From contig JAUWKK010000050.1 in the NCBI GenBank assembly GCA_030614245.1, forward strand, positions 1 through 11,536: a stretch of DNA of 11,536 nt, written 5' to 3'. Position 1 is the first letter of the stretch; each line of letters opens with the position of its first letter. The notes under the pieces were generated by a model. The model made no database searches, was not told the DNA's origin, and was given only the letters and a program-made list of their open reading frames with translations. Positions 5,619 to 11,536 of this stretch are shown piece by piece. The DNA is from Planctomycetota bacterium. Its GTDB lineage: Bacteria > Planctomycetota > PUPC01 > JABMSA01 > JAUWKK01. Made by a program: the position numbers and the translations under genes.

Positions 5619-6244
5619 GTTCGGCCTTTCTGTTCAATCAGTTGTATGATGCGCTCGGCCACGGTTCGTTTGGGCGCGTCGGTGAGGATTTCTTCGGAGC
5701 CGTCGGCCGCAATGATAATGAACGTCGCCCGCCGCGCGCGCATCGCCTCGGGGGTGTCGAGGACGACGAAATCGAGGTTCTTGCCGCGGAGTTTCTCGAG
5801 TGCGTTGTCGCGTGCGAGTCCTGCTTCCAGTGCGAAGCCGACGAGGATTCTGTCCTGCTTCAAGCGGCCCAGCCGTGCGAGGATGTCGGGATTCTGTTCG
5901 AGGCGGAGCGTCATCCCGTCGCCCGTTTTCTTGATTTTGCCTTCGAGGCGGCTCTCAGGCCGGTAATCGCACACGGCAGCGGTCATCACGACCGCGTCGG
6001 CTTCGGCGAAACGGCTCTCGACGGCCTGCTGCATATCGATCGCGCTGACGACTTCGACGATCTCGGTGCCCTCGGGCGGCTCGACTGCAACGGGGCCGGT
6101 GACGAGCACGACGCTGTGGCCTTTCGCGGCTGCGGCTTCGGCCACGGCATAGCCCATCGCACCGCTCGATGCGTTCGAGATGAACCTGACGTCGTCAAGG
6201 TACTCGCGGGTCGGCCCCGCAGTCACAAGCACATGCATAGGCAT
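5615..6244 (-). CDS. coaB: Phosphopantothenate-cysteine ligase (stand-alone CoaB)
   Basis: A 209-residue protein from the chosen start. CoaB joins 4'-phosphopantothenate and cysteine using a nucleotide triphosphate, the second step from pantothenate to coenzyme A. Signatures: HVLVTAGPTREYLDDVRFIS at the N-terminus, NASSGAMGYA (nucleotide-binding region), DAVVMTAAVCDYRP, KIKK, QNPDIL, VGFALEAG, and KNLDFVVLD near the C-terminus. Most bacteria carry this fused behind CoaC; here it is separate. The ATG at 6244 (MPMHVLV) is preferred because homology begins there; the ATG at 6238 is equally possible. Another in-frame ATG at 6301, six bases after the coaC stop, would add 19 residues that look like linker. 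No strong ribosome site is visible for any of them. The stop overlaps the dut start. Confidence 0.92.
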   Translation of the reverse strand: MPMHVLVTAGPTREYLDDVRFISNASSGAMGYAVAEAAAAKGHSVVLVTGPVAVEPPEGTEIVEVVSAIDMQQAVESRFAEADAVVMTAAVCDYRPESRLEGKIKKTGDGMTLRLEQNPDILARLGRLKQDRILVGFALEAGLARDNALEKLRGKNLDFVVLDTPEAMRARRATFIIIAADGSEEILTDAPKRTVAERIIQLIEQKGRT

Positions 6245-6307
6245 AATCCGAACTGTTGAGGAGCGGCGGCCACTCGAAGCCCCCGAGCACGCGAGGCTCA
6301 TGCGGGC

Positions 6308-6847
6308 TCATCGCTGCGCTATGGCTTCAAGTATCTCGTCGACGTCGGCCATTCTGCCGATGCCTTTTTCTCCGCAGGCGAGCCATCCCTCGCCGGGGCC
6401 GACGATGGTGACGCCGCGCTCGCGCAGCGTCCTGATATTCTGCTCGACAGTGGGATGCCGCCACATCCTGGCGTTCATTGCCGGGCAGACGATGATCGGT
6501 GCGTCGAGGGCAACGAGCGTGGTGGAGAGTGCGTCGGCGGCGATGCCGGCGGCCATCTTGGCCAGTATGTTGGCGGTTGCCGGTGCAACGACGGCAAGGT
6601 CGGCCGCGTCGGCGATGGCGATGTGCCGGGGTTCGGGCGATGGACGGTCGTCGAAGAGGCTGGTGACGGCTTTGCGTCCGGAGAGTGTTTCGAACGTGAG
6701 CGGTGTGACGAATCTGCACGCGGAATCGGTCATCACGACGATGACATCTGCTCTGAGCTGGCGGAGTTTCGAGACGAGCCCGGCCGTCTTGTAGGCGGCG
6801 ATCCCGCCGGTCACGCCGACGATAATGGTCTTGTCCTTCACGTTCAC
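6308..6847 (-). CDS. coaC: Phosphopantothenoylcysteine decarboxylase (stand-alone CoaC, flavoprotein)
   Basis: A 179-residue HFCD-family flavoprotein. It decarboxylates phosphopantothenoylcysteine to 4'-phosphopantetheine with FMN. Motifs seen: VGVTGGIAAYK (11-20, FMN binding), RHIAIADAADLAVVAPATAN (74-93) with the active-site His at 75, CPAMNARM (121-128) with the PAMN substrate motif, and WLACGEKGIGRM (155-166) with the conserved Cys at 158 in the substrate-clamp region. The start is GTG (MNVKDKTIIVG); a second GTG lies two codons on, and the ribosome site is weak. It follows rpoZ after 27 bases. Its TGA stop is in the same frame as coaB, with no other stop before the CoaB domain, so the pair looks like a CoaBC fusion cut by one codon. 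Confidence 0.94.
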   Translation of the reverse strand: MNVKDKTIIVGVTGGIAAYKTAGLVSKLRQLRADVIVVMTDSACRFVTPLTFETLSGRKAVTSLFDDRPSPEPRHIAIADAADLAVVAPATANILAKMAAGIAADALSTTLVALDAPIIVCPAMNARMWRHPTVEQNIRTLRERGVTIVGPGEGWLACGEKGIGRMADVDEILEAIAQR

Positions 6848-6874
6848 GGCTGTGTTCCGCGTTGGAGTTGTCTG

Positions 6875-7126
6875 CTAACCGGGTTCAGAGGCATCCGGCT
6901 CAGCGGTGCTGATCTCGTCGTCGTCAACGAGGCCGAGGCCCGGCCGTTCTATATCAATCTTGCCCTGTAGGAGTTCTTCGATAACCGTGCGAAGGGCGGT
7001 CTCCTGTGGCTCGACCATTGGCTTTGCGCCGCGGTTGAGCTGGATCAGACGTTTCTGGATCAACGCCGTGAGGTGAAATCGCCCGCCGACTTTTCTGGCC
7101 AGATCGTGAACGACTGATTCGTCCAT
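6875..7126 (-). CDS. rpoZ: DNA-directed RNA polymerase omega subunit
   Basis: An 83-residue protein, normal for omega. This small subunit helps fold and assemble the beta' subunit and contributes to the ppGpp site in some bacteria. The core GGRFHLTALIQKRLIQLNRG with AKPMVE after it, and the downstream helix ALRTVIEELLQGKI, match the family. An acidic tail (DDDEISTAEPDASEPG) follows. The ATG start has GGAG ten bases upstream. It lies between gmk (63-base gap upstream) and coaC. Linkage of gmk and rpoZ is widespread in bacteria. Confidence 0.92.
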   Translation of the reverse strand: MDESVVHDLARKVGGRFHLTALIQKRLIQLNRGAKPMVEPQETALRTVIEELLQGKIDIERPGLGLVDDDEISTAEPDASEPG

Positions 7127-7189
7127 TCGTGTCTATCTCCGTCCTGTTTGCGCCTTGATGTTGCGTTGCCGGTATTCAGCAGGTTTGTT

Positions 7190-7756
7190 CTACTGAAATA
7201 TGATCCTTCGGATATCCTCGACAGCGGTTTGCAGATCGTCGTTTGCTATCCGATGGCGATAGAAGCCGCGCTGTTGGAATTCCTGTCTAGCCCGTTCGAT
7301 GCGGCGTGCCTGCTGCCGGGGGCTGTCGGTGCCGCGCCCTTTCAGGCGTTGCTCGACGACGGCCATGTCGCCGCCGGGCGGGTCGATGAAGATCGTCACC
7401 GCGTCGGGGTAATGTTCCATCACCTGGCGCCCGCCCTGGACGTCGATATCAAGCAGTGCGATGCGGCCGGCATCGATCGTTCTCTCCAACTGCTCGCGGG
7501 GCGTGCCATAGAGATGGCCGACGTATTCGGCCCACTCGATCAGGCCCCCGGTCTGGATCAGTCTCTCGAACTCGTCGCGGTCGAGGAAGTGATAGTCCTT
7601 TCCGTCGACTTCTCCGGCGCGCCGCGGCCTGGTAGTTGCGGAGACCGACATTTCGATCCGCGGGTCATCCACCAGGCGCCGGCAGATGCTGCTCTTGCCC
7701 ACTCCCGATGGGCCCGAGATCACAACCAGATGGCCTTCCCGTGCGTTCGGCTCCAT
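7190..7756 (-). CDS. gmk: Guanylate kinase
   Basis: A 188-residue cytosolic kinase that transfers phosphate from ATP to GMP or dGMP, giving GDP or dGDP. The P-loop GPSGVGKS is at 15-22. The GMP-binding region shows SATTRPRRAGEVDGKDYHFL and EWAEYVGHLYGT, followed by LLDIDVQGG, IFIDPPGG, and the lid/arginine segment RRIERARQEF. It is slightly shorter at the C-terminus than the 200-plus residues of many homologues, but no motif is missing. The ATG start has GGAG nine bases upstream. It follows yicC after 38 bases, consistent with co-transcription. Confidence 0.96.
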   Translation of the reverse strand: MEPNAREGHLVVISGPSGVGKSSICRRLVDDPRIEMSVSATTRPRRAGEVDGKDYHFLDRDEFERLIQTGGLIEWAEYVGHLYGTPREQLERTIDAGRIALLDIDVQGGRQVMEHYPDAVTIFIDPPGGDMAVVEQRLKGRGTDSPRQQARRIERARQEFQQRGFYRHRIANDDLQTAVEDIRRIIFQ

Positions 7757-7794
7757 TTTGCAGTGCTCCGTCCGGCACCTGCATGGGACTACAC

Positions 7795-8694
7795 TTACTC
7801 GGCGTTGGGCACCTGCTCCTTGAGTCTGTCGACGACAGCCTTGATGTCTATAACCAGCTTCGACAGTTGAACGTCGTTGACCTTTCCGCCCATGGTGTTG
7901 GCTTCGCGGTGCATTTCCTGGGCGAGGAATTCGAGTCGCCTTCCGACGTCGCCGCCGGTCTCGAGGGCCGTGTCGAACTGTTCGAGATGAGACTCCAACC
8001 GAGCAAGCTCCTCGGAGATGTCCGATCTCTCGGTGAATATGGCGATCTCGCGGATTAAGTCACCGGGCTGGATTTGCGCGCCGCTCATCTCGAGTATGTC
8101 GTTGATGCGTTTCTGCATGCGAACGATATAGTCTTCGCGTGCTTCAGGGACGATCTCGGATACACTTGCAAGGAGATGGCGGACTTCGCTGCATAAGGCG
8201 TCGAGGTTCACCCTGAGTGCTTCGCCTTCGGCCATCCGCATCTGATCGAGCCTGTCCAGAGCTTCCCCCGCGACCTTCTCGACCAGCGACCAGAGGTCTT
8301 CGAGTTCCTGCTCGCTGAGTTCGTTCGTCTGAAGTGCGCCCGGCAGCGAGGCGAGCAGTTCGATTGTAATCTCGCCGGGCACGTCCAGTTCTTGCTTGAT
8401 GTCTTCGAGTTGCGAGCGATAGAAATCCAGGGCCGCGCTGTCGAAAACGCCGGCGCCTCCCCTGCCAAGCGGGTCGTAACTCAAGTAAACCTCGATGTTT
8501 CCACGGCTGCATACGGAGCGGATGAGTTTCTCGATGCGGGGCTGAAGGCACGTCAGCAGCGGCGGCAGCTTCGCATGCAGCCGGAATCCCCGCCCATTGA
8601 CGCTGCGGATTTCGACGTAGATGCTCGCGATGTGGTTCGTACCGTCGGCGCGTCCGTAACCGGTCATACTTCGCAGTTTGGTTTTCTTGGCCAT
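7795..8694 (-). CDS. yicC: YicC/YloC-family endoribonuclease-like protein
   Basis: A 299-residue protein with both family ends: the N-terminal SMTGYGRA (9-16) and EIRSVNGRGFRLHAKLP, and the C-terminal block RRLEFLAQEMHREANTMGGK followed by VNDVQLSKLVIDIKAVVDRL. The E. coli member has been described as an endoribonuclease, so a role in RNA turnover is reasonable but not shown here. The start is taken as the ATG at 8694 (MAKKTKLRSMTGYG), close to where family members begin. A TTG at 8727 is also in frame but adds unlike sequence. No strong ribosome site is visible. It sits just upstream of gmk, an order also found in Bacillus-type genomes. The 109-base gap upstream, to secG, is the largest within the cluster and holds no clear promoter. 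Confidence 0.93.
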   Translation of the reverse strand: MAKKTKLRSMTGYGRADGTNHIASIYVEIRSVNGRGFRLHAKLPPLLTCLQPRIEKLIRSVCSRGNIEVYLSYDPLGRGGAGVFDSAALDFYRSQLEDIKQELDVPGEITIELLASLPGALQTNELSEQELEDLWSLVEKVAGEALDRLDQMRMAEGEALRVNLDALCSEVRHLLASVSEIVPEAREDYIVRMQKRINDILEMSGAQIQPGDLIREIAIFTERSDISEELARLESHLEQFDTALETGGDVGRRLEFLAQEMHREANTMGGKVNDVQLSKLVIDIKAVVDRLKEQVPNAE

Positions 8695-8803
8695 ATTTAT
8701 GGATTCGCCGGCGACACATCTCGGCAAATGGGTGGAGCGGTACCAGCCATCGAGCCAAGCCCCAGCCTTTGAAGAGCCTGTGCAACTGGCAAGCGAGCGT
8801 CTA

Positions 8804-9280
8804 TCAGGCCGGCAACCGACCGAGGCTCAGCGGAACGCAGGCTCCTTCTTTCTTGTCCTTCGCCGGATTCTCAGGGGTGTCCGGCTTTTCGGGGGCCGGC
8901 TCGGCTTTCGGTTCCGGCTTCTCTGCCTTGGGCTCGGCGGCATCCGGCTGCGTCTCGGGCTGAATGGATTTGCCTTTCCCGGCCTCCTGCTCGTAGTTGA
9001 CGGGCGTGTCGCTCTTTCCAACTGCGCCGGTCACTGAGCTGCTGCTCGACATCATCGCCAGCACAATAGCCGAGAGAAAGAAGAACGCAGCGACGGAACC
9101 GGTCACCTTACCCAGAAACGTTCCAGTCTTGGCGCCGAACGGTGATTCTCCCGCGGCGCCGCCGAAGAGCCCGGCAACGCCGGAGCCGCGGCCGGATTGC
9201 AGCAGCACGACGATAACCAGGAGGACGCAACTGATCACGTGCAGCGCCCACAGCAGGCCTATCAGCACTTCTCGTAACAA
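8804..9280 (-). CDS. secG: SecG subunit of the protein translocase, with a charged C-terminal extension
   Basis: A 158-residue inner-membrane protein, part of the SecYEG export channel. Two membrane segments are visible (about 6-26, LIGLLWALHVISCVLLVIVV; and about 59-77, VTGSVAAFFFLSAIVLAMM). They are joined by the family loop LLQSGRGSGVAGLFGGA and FGAKTGTFLGKVT. The last 65 or so residues are low-complexity and rich in P, E, K and A (EPKAEKPEPKAEPAPEKP), making the protein longer than the 75-115 residues usual for SecG. The start is TTG, supported by AAGGAG seven bases upstream; that ribosome site overlaps the tpiA stop, so translation is probably coupled. It lies 11 bases after tpiA. Confidence 0.92.
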   Translation of the reverse strand: MLREVLIGLLWALHVISCVLLVIVVLLQSGRGSGVAGLFGGAAGESPFGAKTGTFLGKVTGSVAAFFFLSAIVLAMMSSSSSVTGAVGKSDTPVNYEQEAGKGKSIQPETQPDAAEPKAEKPEPKAEPAPEKPDTPENPAKDKKEGACVPLSLGRLPA

Positions 9281-9287
9281 ACGTCTG

Positions 9288-9293
9288 CTCCTT
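9288..9293 (-). promoter_or_regulatory. Ribosome binding site for the TTG start of secG
   Basis: The minus strand reads AAGGAG, seven bases before the TTG at 9278-9280. Its first two A residues are the last two bases of the tpiA TAA stop. This fixes the unusual start codon. Confidence 0.75.
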
Positions 9294-10041
9294 AATAGCG
9301 GATGATGCCGACAAACGAATCGACCTTGAGGCTTGCCCCGCCGACGAGGAATCCGTCGACGTCGGGTTGGGCCATTAGCGCCGTGGCGTTTTCCGGCTTG
9401 ACGCTTCCGCCGTACTGTATGCGGAAGCCATTGGCCAGTTCATCGTCGTAGAGCCGGGCCAGAAGCCTGCGGATGATGACGTGCACTTCGTTGGCCTGTT
9501 CCGGCGTGGCGGTCCTGCCGGTGCCGATTGCCCAGACCGGCTCATAGGCGATAACCGTCGCCTCCGCCGGCTCGCGGGAGATGCCGTCGAACGCCGCCTT
9601 CACCTGCCGTTCGACGATGGCGGCCGTCCGGTCGGCTTCGCGTTCTTCCAGTTTTTCGCCTACGCAGACAATCGGCGAGAGGCCGAACTTATGGGCGGCC
9701 TTCAGTTTCAGGTTGACCAGCTCGTCGGATTCGCCGAATACGTGGCGCCGCTCGCTGTGGCCCAGTATCACGTGAGTGGCGCCCGCGCTCTTGATCATCG
9801 GGCCGCTGATCTCACCGGTGAACGCGCCTTTCTCCTCATTATGCATATTCTGGGCGCCGACTACTATCCCCGATCCGGTCAGCGCGTCGACGACGTCGGG
9901 CAGCAGAATGGCCGACGGAAATACTCCAATATCGAGATCGGTCACCCCGGCCAGTTCTTCTTTAAGGCCCGATGCCAGCTTGACGGCTTCGGACAAGTCC
10001 AGGTTCATCTTCCAGTTGCCGGCGATGAAAGGCTTGCGCAC
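9292..10041 (-). CDS. tpiA: Triosephosphate isomerase
   Basis: A 249-residue cytosolic TIM-barrel enzyme that interconverts dihydroxyacetone phosphate and glyceraldehyde 3-phosphate. Every catalytic feature is present: GNWKMN with Lys11, GHSERR with His95, AYEPVWAIGTG with Glu167 and the mobile loop 6, and the phosphate-binding YGGSVKPEN (about 210-218). Length is standard. The start is GTG (MRKPFIAGNW), with AAGGGG nine bases upstream. It follows pheA by 23 bases and precedes secG by 11, so the three are very likely one transcript. Confidence 0.97.
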   Translation of the reverse strand: MRKPFIAGNWKMNLDLSEAVKLASGLKEELAGVTDLDIGVFPSAILLPDVVDALTGSGIVVGAQNMHNEEKGAFTGEISGPMIKSAGATHVILGHSERRHVFGESDELVNLKLKAAHKFGLSPIVCVGEKLEEREADRTAAIVERQVKAAFDGISREPAEATVIAYEPVWAIGTGRTATPEQANEVHVIIRRLLARLYDDELANGFRIQYGGSVKPENATALMAQPDVDGFLVGGASLKVDSFVGIIRY

Positions 10042-10064
10042 CGCGTTTATCCCCTTTCGGCATA

Positions 10065-11135
10065 TCAGTACTGTTGGTGTGCTTTCGGATAACAGCCTAG
10101 AATCTGCATTACCTGCGTCGTTTCATTGAGTTCCGCCATTGCACGCTGCACGTTCTCGTCTTCGCAGTGGCCGTCAAGGTCGATGAAGAAGAAATACTCC
10201 CACTTTCTCAGTCGGTTGGGTCTGGATTCGATCTTCGTCAGGTTCACATTGTGTCTCTTGAACGGCATGAGGGCATCGTAAAGCGAGCCGGCATGGTGCT
10301 TTATGGAGATCATGATGCTGGTGCGGTCATCTCCAGTGGGGCCGCCAAAGCAGCAGCCGAGAACGAAGAACTTCGTGGCGTTCTCGGGATTGTCTTCGAT
10401 AGATTCCGCCAGGACGGTGAGGTCATAGATAGCAGCGGCTCCGTGATGGGCGATGGCTGAGGCGCCTGGCTCGCGCTTGACCAGTTCCGCGGCCTGACTG
10501 GTGCTTTCGGCTTCGCACTGCTTGGCTCTGGGGATGTTGCGCGCGAGCCATTCCTGGCACTGGGCGAATGCCTCCGGCTTTGAGTAGACGTGCGTTATCT
10601 GGTCAATATTGCACTTGGCCATCAGACACAAGTGTACCGCGAGGAGCACCTCGCCGCAGATGTTCACGTCGGTGCACGCGAAGCGGTCCAGCGTATCGGC
10701 TATGCCACCGACGGTTGAGTTTTCGATGGGAACGACGCCGTAGTCGGCCCTGCGGGCGGCGACTTCAGTGAAAACTGCCGCGATATTCGGCACAGGCACG
10801 TATTCGACGGACGAGCCGAACTGCCGGCGCGCGGCCTCCTCGGTGAAAGATCCCGGCGGCCCCAGGTAGCAGATGATCTGCTTGTTCTCGAGCGAACGGC
10901 ACGCCGAGAATATTTCCCGATAAATATTGCGCAGCGACGCTTCAGGCAGCGGCCCGGGGTTCGACTCGACAAGATGTCTGTAGACCGCCTCCTCGCGAGC
11001 AGGCACATAAACGTGCCCGCCGCTCTTCTGCTTGATAAGACCGATCTCCCGCGCCAGTTGCGCGCGCTTGTTAAACAGTTCGACCAACTGCTGATCGATC
11101 TGGTCTATCTGCTCTCGATATGCGTCCAGCGGCAT
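10065..11135 (-). CDS. pheA: Bifunctional chorismate mutase / prephenate dehydratase (P-protein)
   Basis: A 356-residue enzyme with three domains. AroQ chorismate mutase (about 3-85) shows YREQIDQIDQQ, NKRAQLAREIG and PAREE. Prephenate dehydratase (about 88-270) shows YLGPPGSFTEEAA, PIENSTVGGIADTLD and NATKFFVLG. A C-terminal ACT domain (about 282-352) carries ESRP at 313-316 for phenylalanine feedback binding. Together these turn chorismate into phenylpyruvate. The dehydratase motif usually written T-R-F reads T-K-F here (264-266). The ATG at 11135 is chosen: an in-frame GTG at 11171 lies at or before the predicted transcription start (around 11167), so it cannot be used from that promoter. 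First gene of the cluster. Confidence 0.94.
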   Translation of the reverse strand: MPLDAYREQIDQIDQQLVELFNKRAQLAREIGLIKQKSGGHVYVPAREEAVYRHLVESNPGPLPEASLRNIYREIFSACRSLENKQIICYLGPPGSFTEEAARRQFGSSVEYVPVPNIAAVFTEVAARRADYGVVPIENSTVGGIADTLDRFACTDVNICGEVLLAVHLCLMAKCNIDQITHVYSKPEAFAQCQEWLARNIPRAKQCEAESTSQAAELVKREPGASAIAHHGAAAIYDLTVLAESIEDNPENATKFFVLGCCFGGPTGDDRTSIMISIKHHAGSLYDALMPFKRHNVNLTKIESRPNRLRKWEYFFFIDLDGHCEDENVQRAMAELNETTQVMQILGCYPKAHQQY

Positions 11136-11173
11136 TCGGTACCCCGGCACGAAAATCGCCGACAGCCCCACAT

Positions 11174-11201
11174 ATTATACGCTTTTGGTGCCTCTTGTCA
11201 A
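11174..11201 (-). promoter_or_regulatory. Near-consensus sigma70-type promoter of the pheA-dut cluster
   Basis: The minus strand has TTGACA at 11196-11201, a 16-base spacer, and TATAAT at 11174-11179. Both hexamers match the consensus exactly. Transcription would start near 11167, leaving a leader of about 30 bases before the pheA ATG at 11135. No attenuator-like leader peptide fits in that length. Confidence 0.8.
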
Positions 11202-11365
11202 AACATTTCGCCCTCAGTTTTCTCTTGAAAGGAGACCGTTGATCACGCTTTCACGTATGACATGTCTCTAATTGACTGGCTCGACGGGGCTGACGGGGCT
11301 GCAAGCTGTGCCGCCGGTATTCTATACACGCCAAATACATGCCCCATCTCGGCACCCAGACCACC
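11202..11365. other. Non-coding stretch upstream of the pheA promoter
   Basis: No gene is supported. A perfect tandem of GACGGGGCT lies at 11283-11300. An AAAGGAG sequence at 11228-11234 precedes only a 10-codon frame. Nothing else stands out. Confidence 0.5.
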
Positions 11366-11436
11366 TCATCTGCGTTAATCCCTGCCGAAAGCAGGCGGGT
11401 GCCTGCCCGCCTATGGCGGGTTTATCTGTGGTTCCA
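11366..11436 (-). repeat. 'CACAGATAAACGCAGAT' word interrupted by a hairpin module
   Basis: Read on the minus strand: GGAACCACAGATAAA, then about 40 bases of hairpin sequence, then TTAACGCAGATGAGG. Without the insert it matches the tandem unit at 1344-1372. The insert holds CCCGCC-TAT-GGCGGG at 11406-11420 (perfect 6-base-pair stem) and CCTGC-cgaaa-GCAGG, all in non-coding DNA. Confidence 0.75.
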
Positions 11437-11501
11437 TTCCCTCCAGGGGCGCAGGGGAGTCTGACCTCCAATCGTGGGGTATCTTGTGTGCCGCGAATAT
11501 G

Positions 11502-11536
11502 AGGATGTGTTGAACGCTCGGGCTGGCGCAGAATTG
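11502..11536 (+). repeat. 35-base dispersed word running off the window end
   Basis: Matches the minus strand of 4785-4819 at 30 of 35 positions, starting AGGATGTGTT and ending CAGAATTG. The match reaches the last base, so the repeat probably continues outside the window. Confidence 0.7.

Noticed and set aside
5013..6259. Long plus-strand frames opposite dut and coaB
   Set aside because: Shadows of the real genes in GC-rich DNA; dut and coaB carry complete family motifs.
8757..8768. AAGCCCCAGCCT upstream of yicC, identical to part of the nested inverted repeat at 4686-4697
   Set aside because: Only 12 bases and without the partner arm; could be chance or a faint remnant, not enough for a repeat call.
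11228..11271. AAAGGAG followed by a TTG-started 10-codon frame (possible leader peptide)
   Set aside because: No gene follows on that strand, the codons are not biased to any amino acid, and no attenuator stem is visible.

Overview
The window is about 11.5 kb of GC-rich bacterial chromosome carrying almost only housekeeping genes. The protein sequences, the order of the minus-strand cluster and the style of the intergenic repeats point to a Planctomycetota-like bacterium, perhaps class Phycisphaerae. The repeats include a 'cacagataaacgcagat' word, a 'GCCCC-nnA-GGGGC' hairpin, and DNA whose translation reads CHSE-RSDEESF or VGQAFQPV. This placement is inference from recognition, since no 16S or other taxonomic marker is present.

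Layout, left to right. (1) The 3' end of gyrA, covering the whole C-terminal DNA-wrapping domain, on +. (2) 1066-1680: an intergenic stretch built almost entirely of short repeat modules. (3) yggS/PLPBP on +, converging on (4) a secreted DUF2330-type protein on -, which has its own good promoter and lies downstream of (5) uppP on -. (6) 4356-5168: about 0.8 kb without a believable gene, made of inverted repeats and hairpins. (7) A compact minus-strand cluster, in transcription order pheA, tpiA, secG, yicC, gmk, rpoZ, coaC, coaB, dut, mostly with short gaps or a 4-base overlap. It reads from a near-perfect sigma70-type promoter at 11174-11201. (8) 11202-11536: a non-coding right edge with more of the same repeat modules, one of which runs off the end.

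The cluster mixes phenylalanine synthesis, glycolysis, protein export, an RNase-like protein, GMP kinase, RNA polymerase omega, CoA synthesis and dUTP hydrolysis. From general knowledge, yicC-gmk-rpoZ-coaBC order is also seen in Bacillus-type genomes and coaBC-dut adjacency in Escherichia coli, so this looks like old conserved synteny rather than an acquired island. CoaC and CoaB, usually one fused protein, are separate here but lie in one reading frame split by a single TGA.

I see no defence system, prophage, CRISPR array, transposase, biosynthetic cluster or RNA gene. The most interesting content is the repeat layer. Modular perfect hairpins with three-base loops sit in the spaces between housekeeping genes. 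One module interrupts another repeat word, and in one place the repeat supplies a false upstream start codon for uppP.
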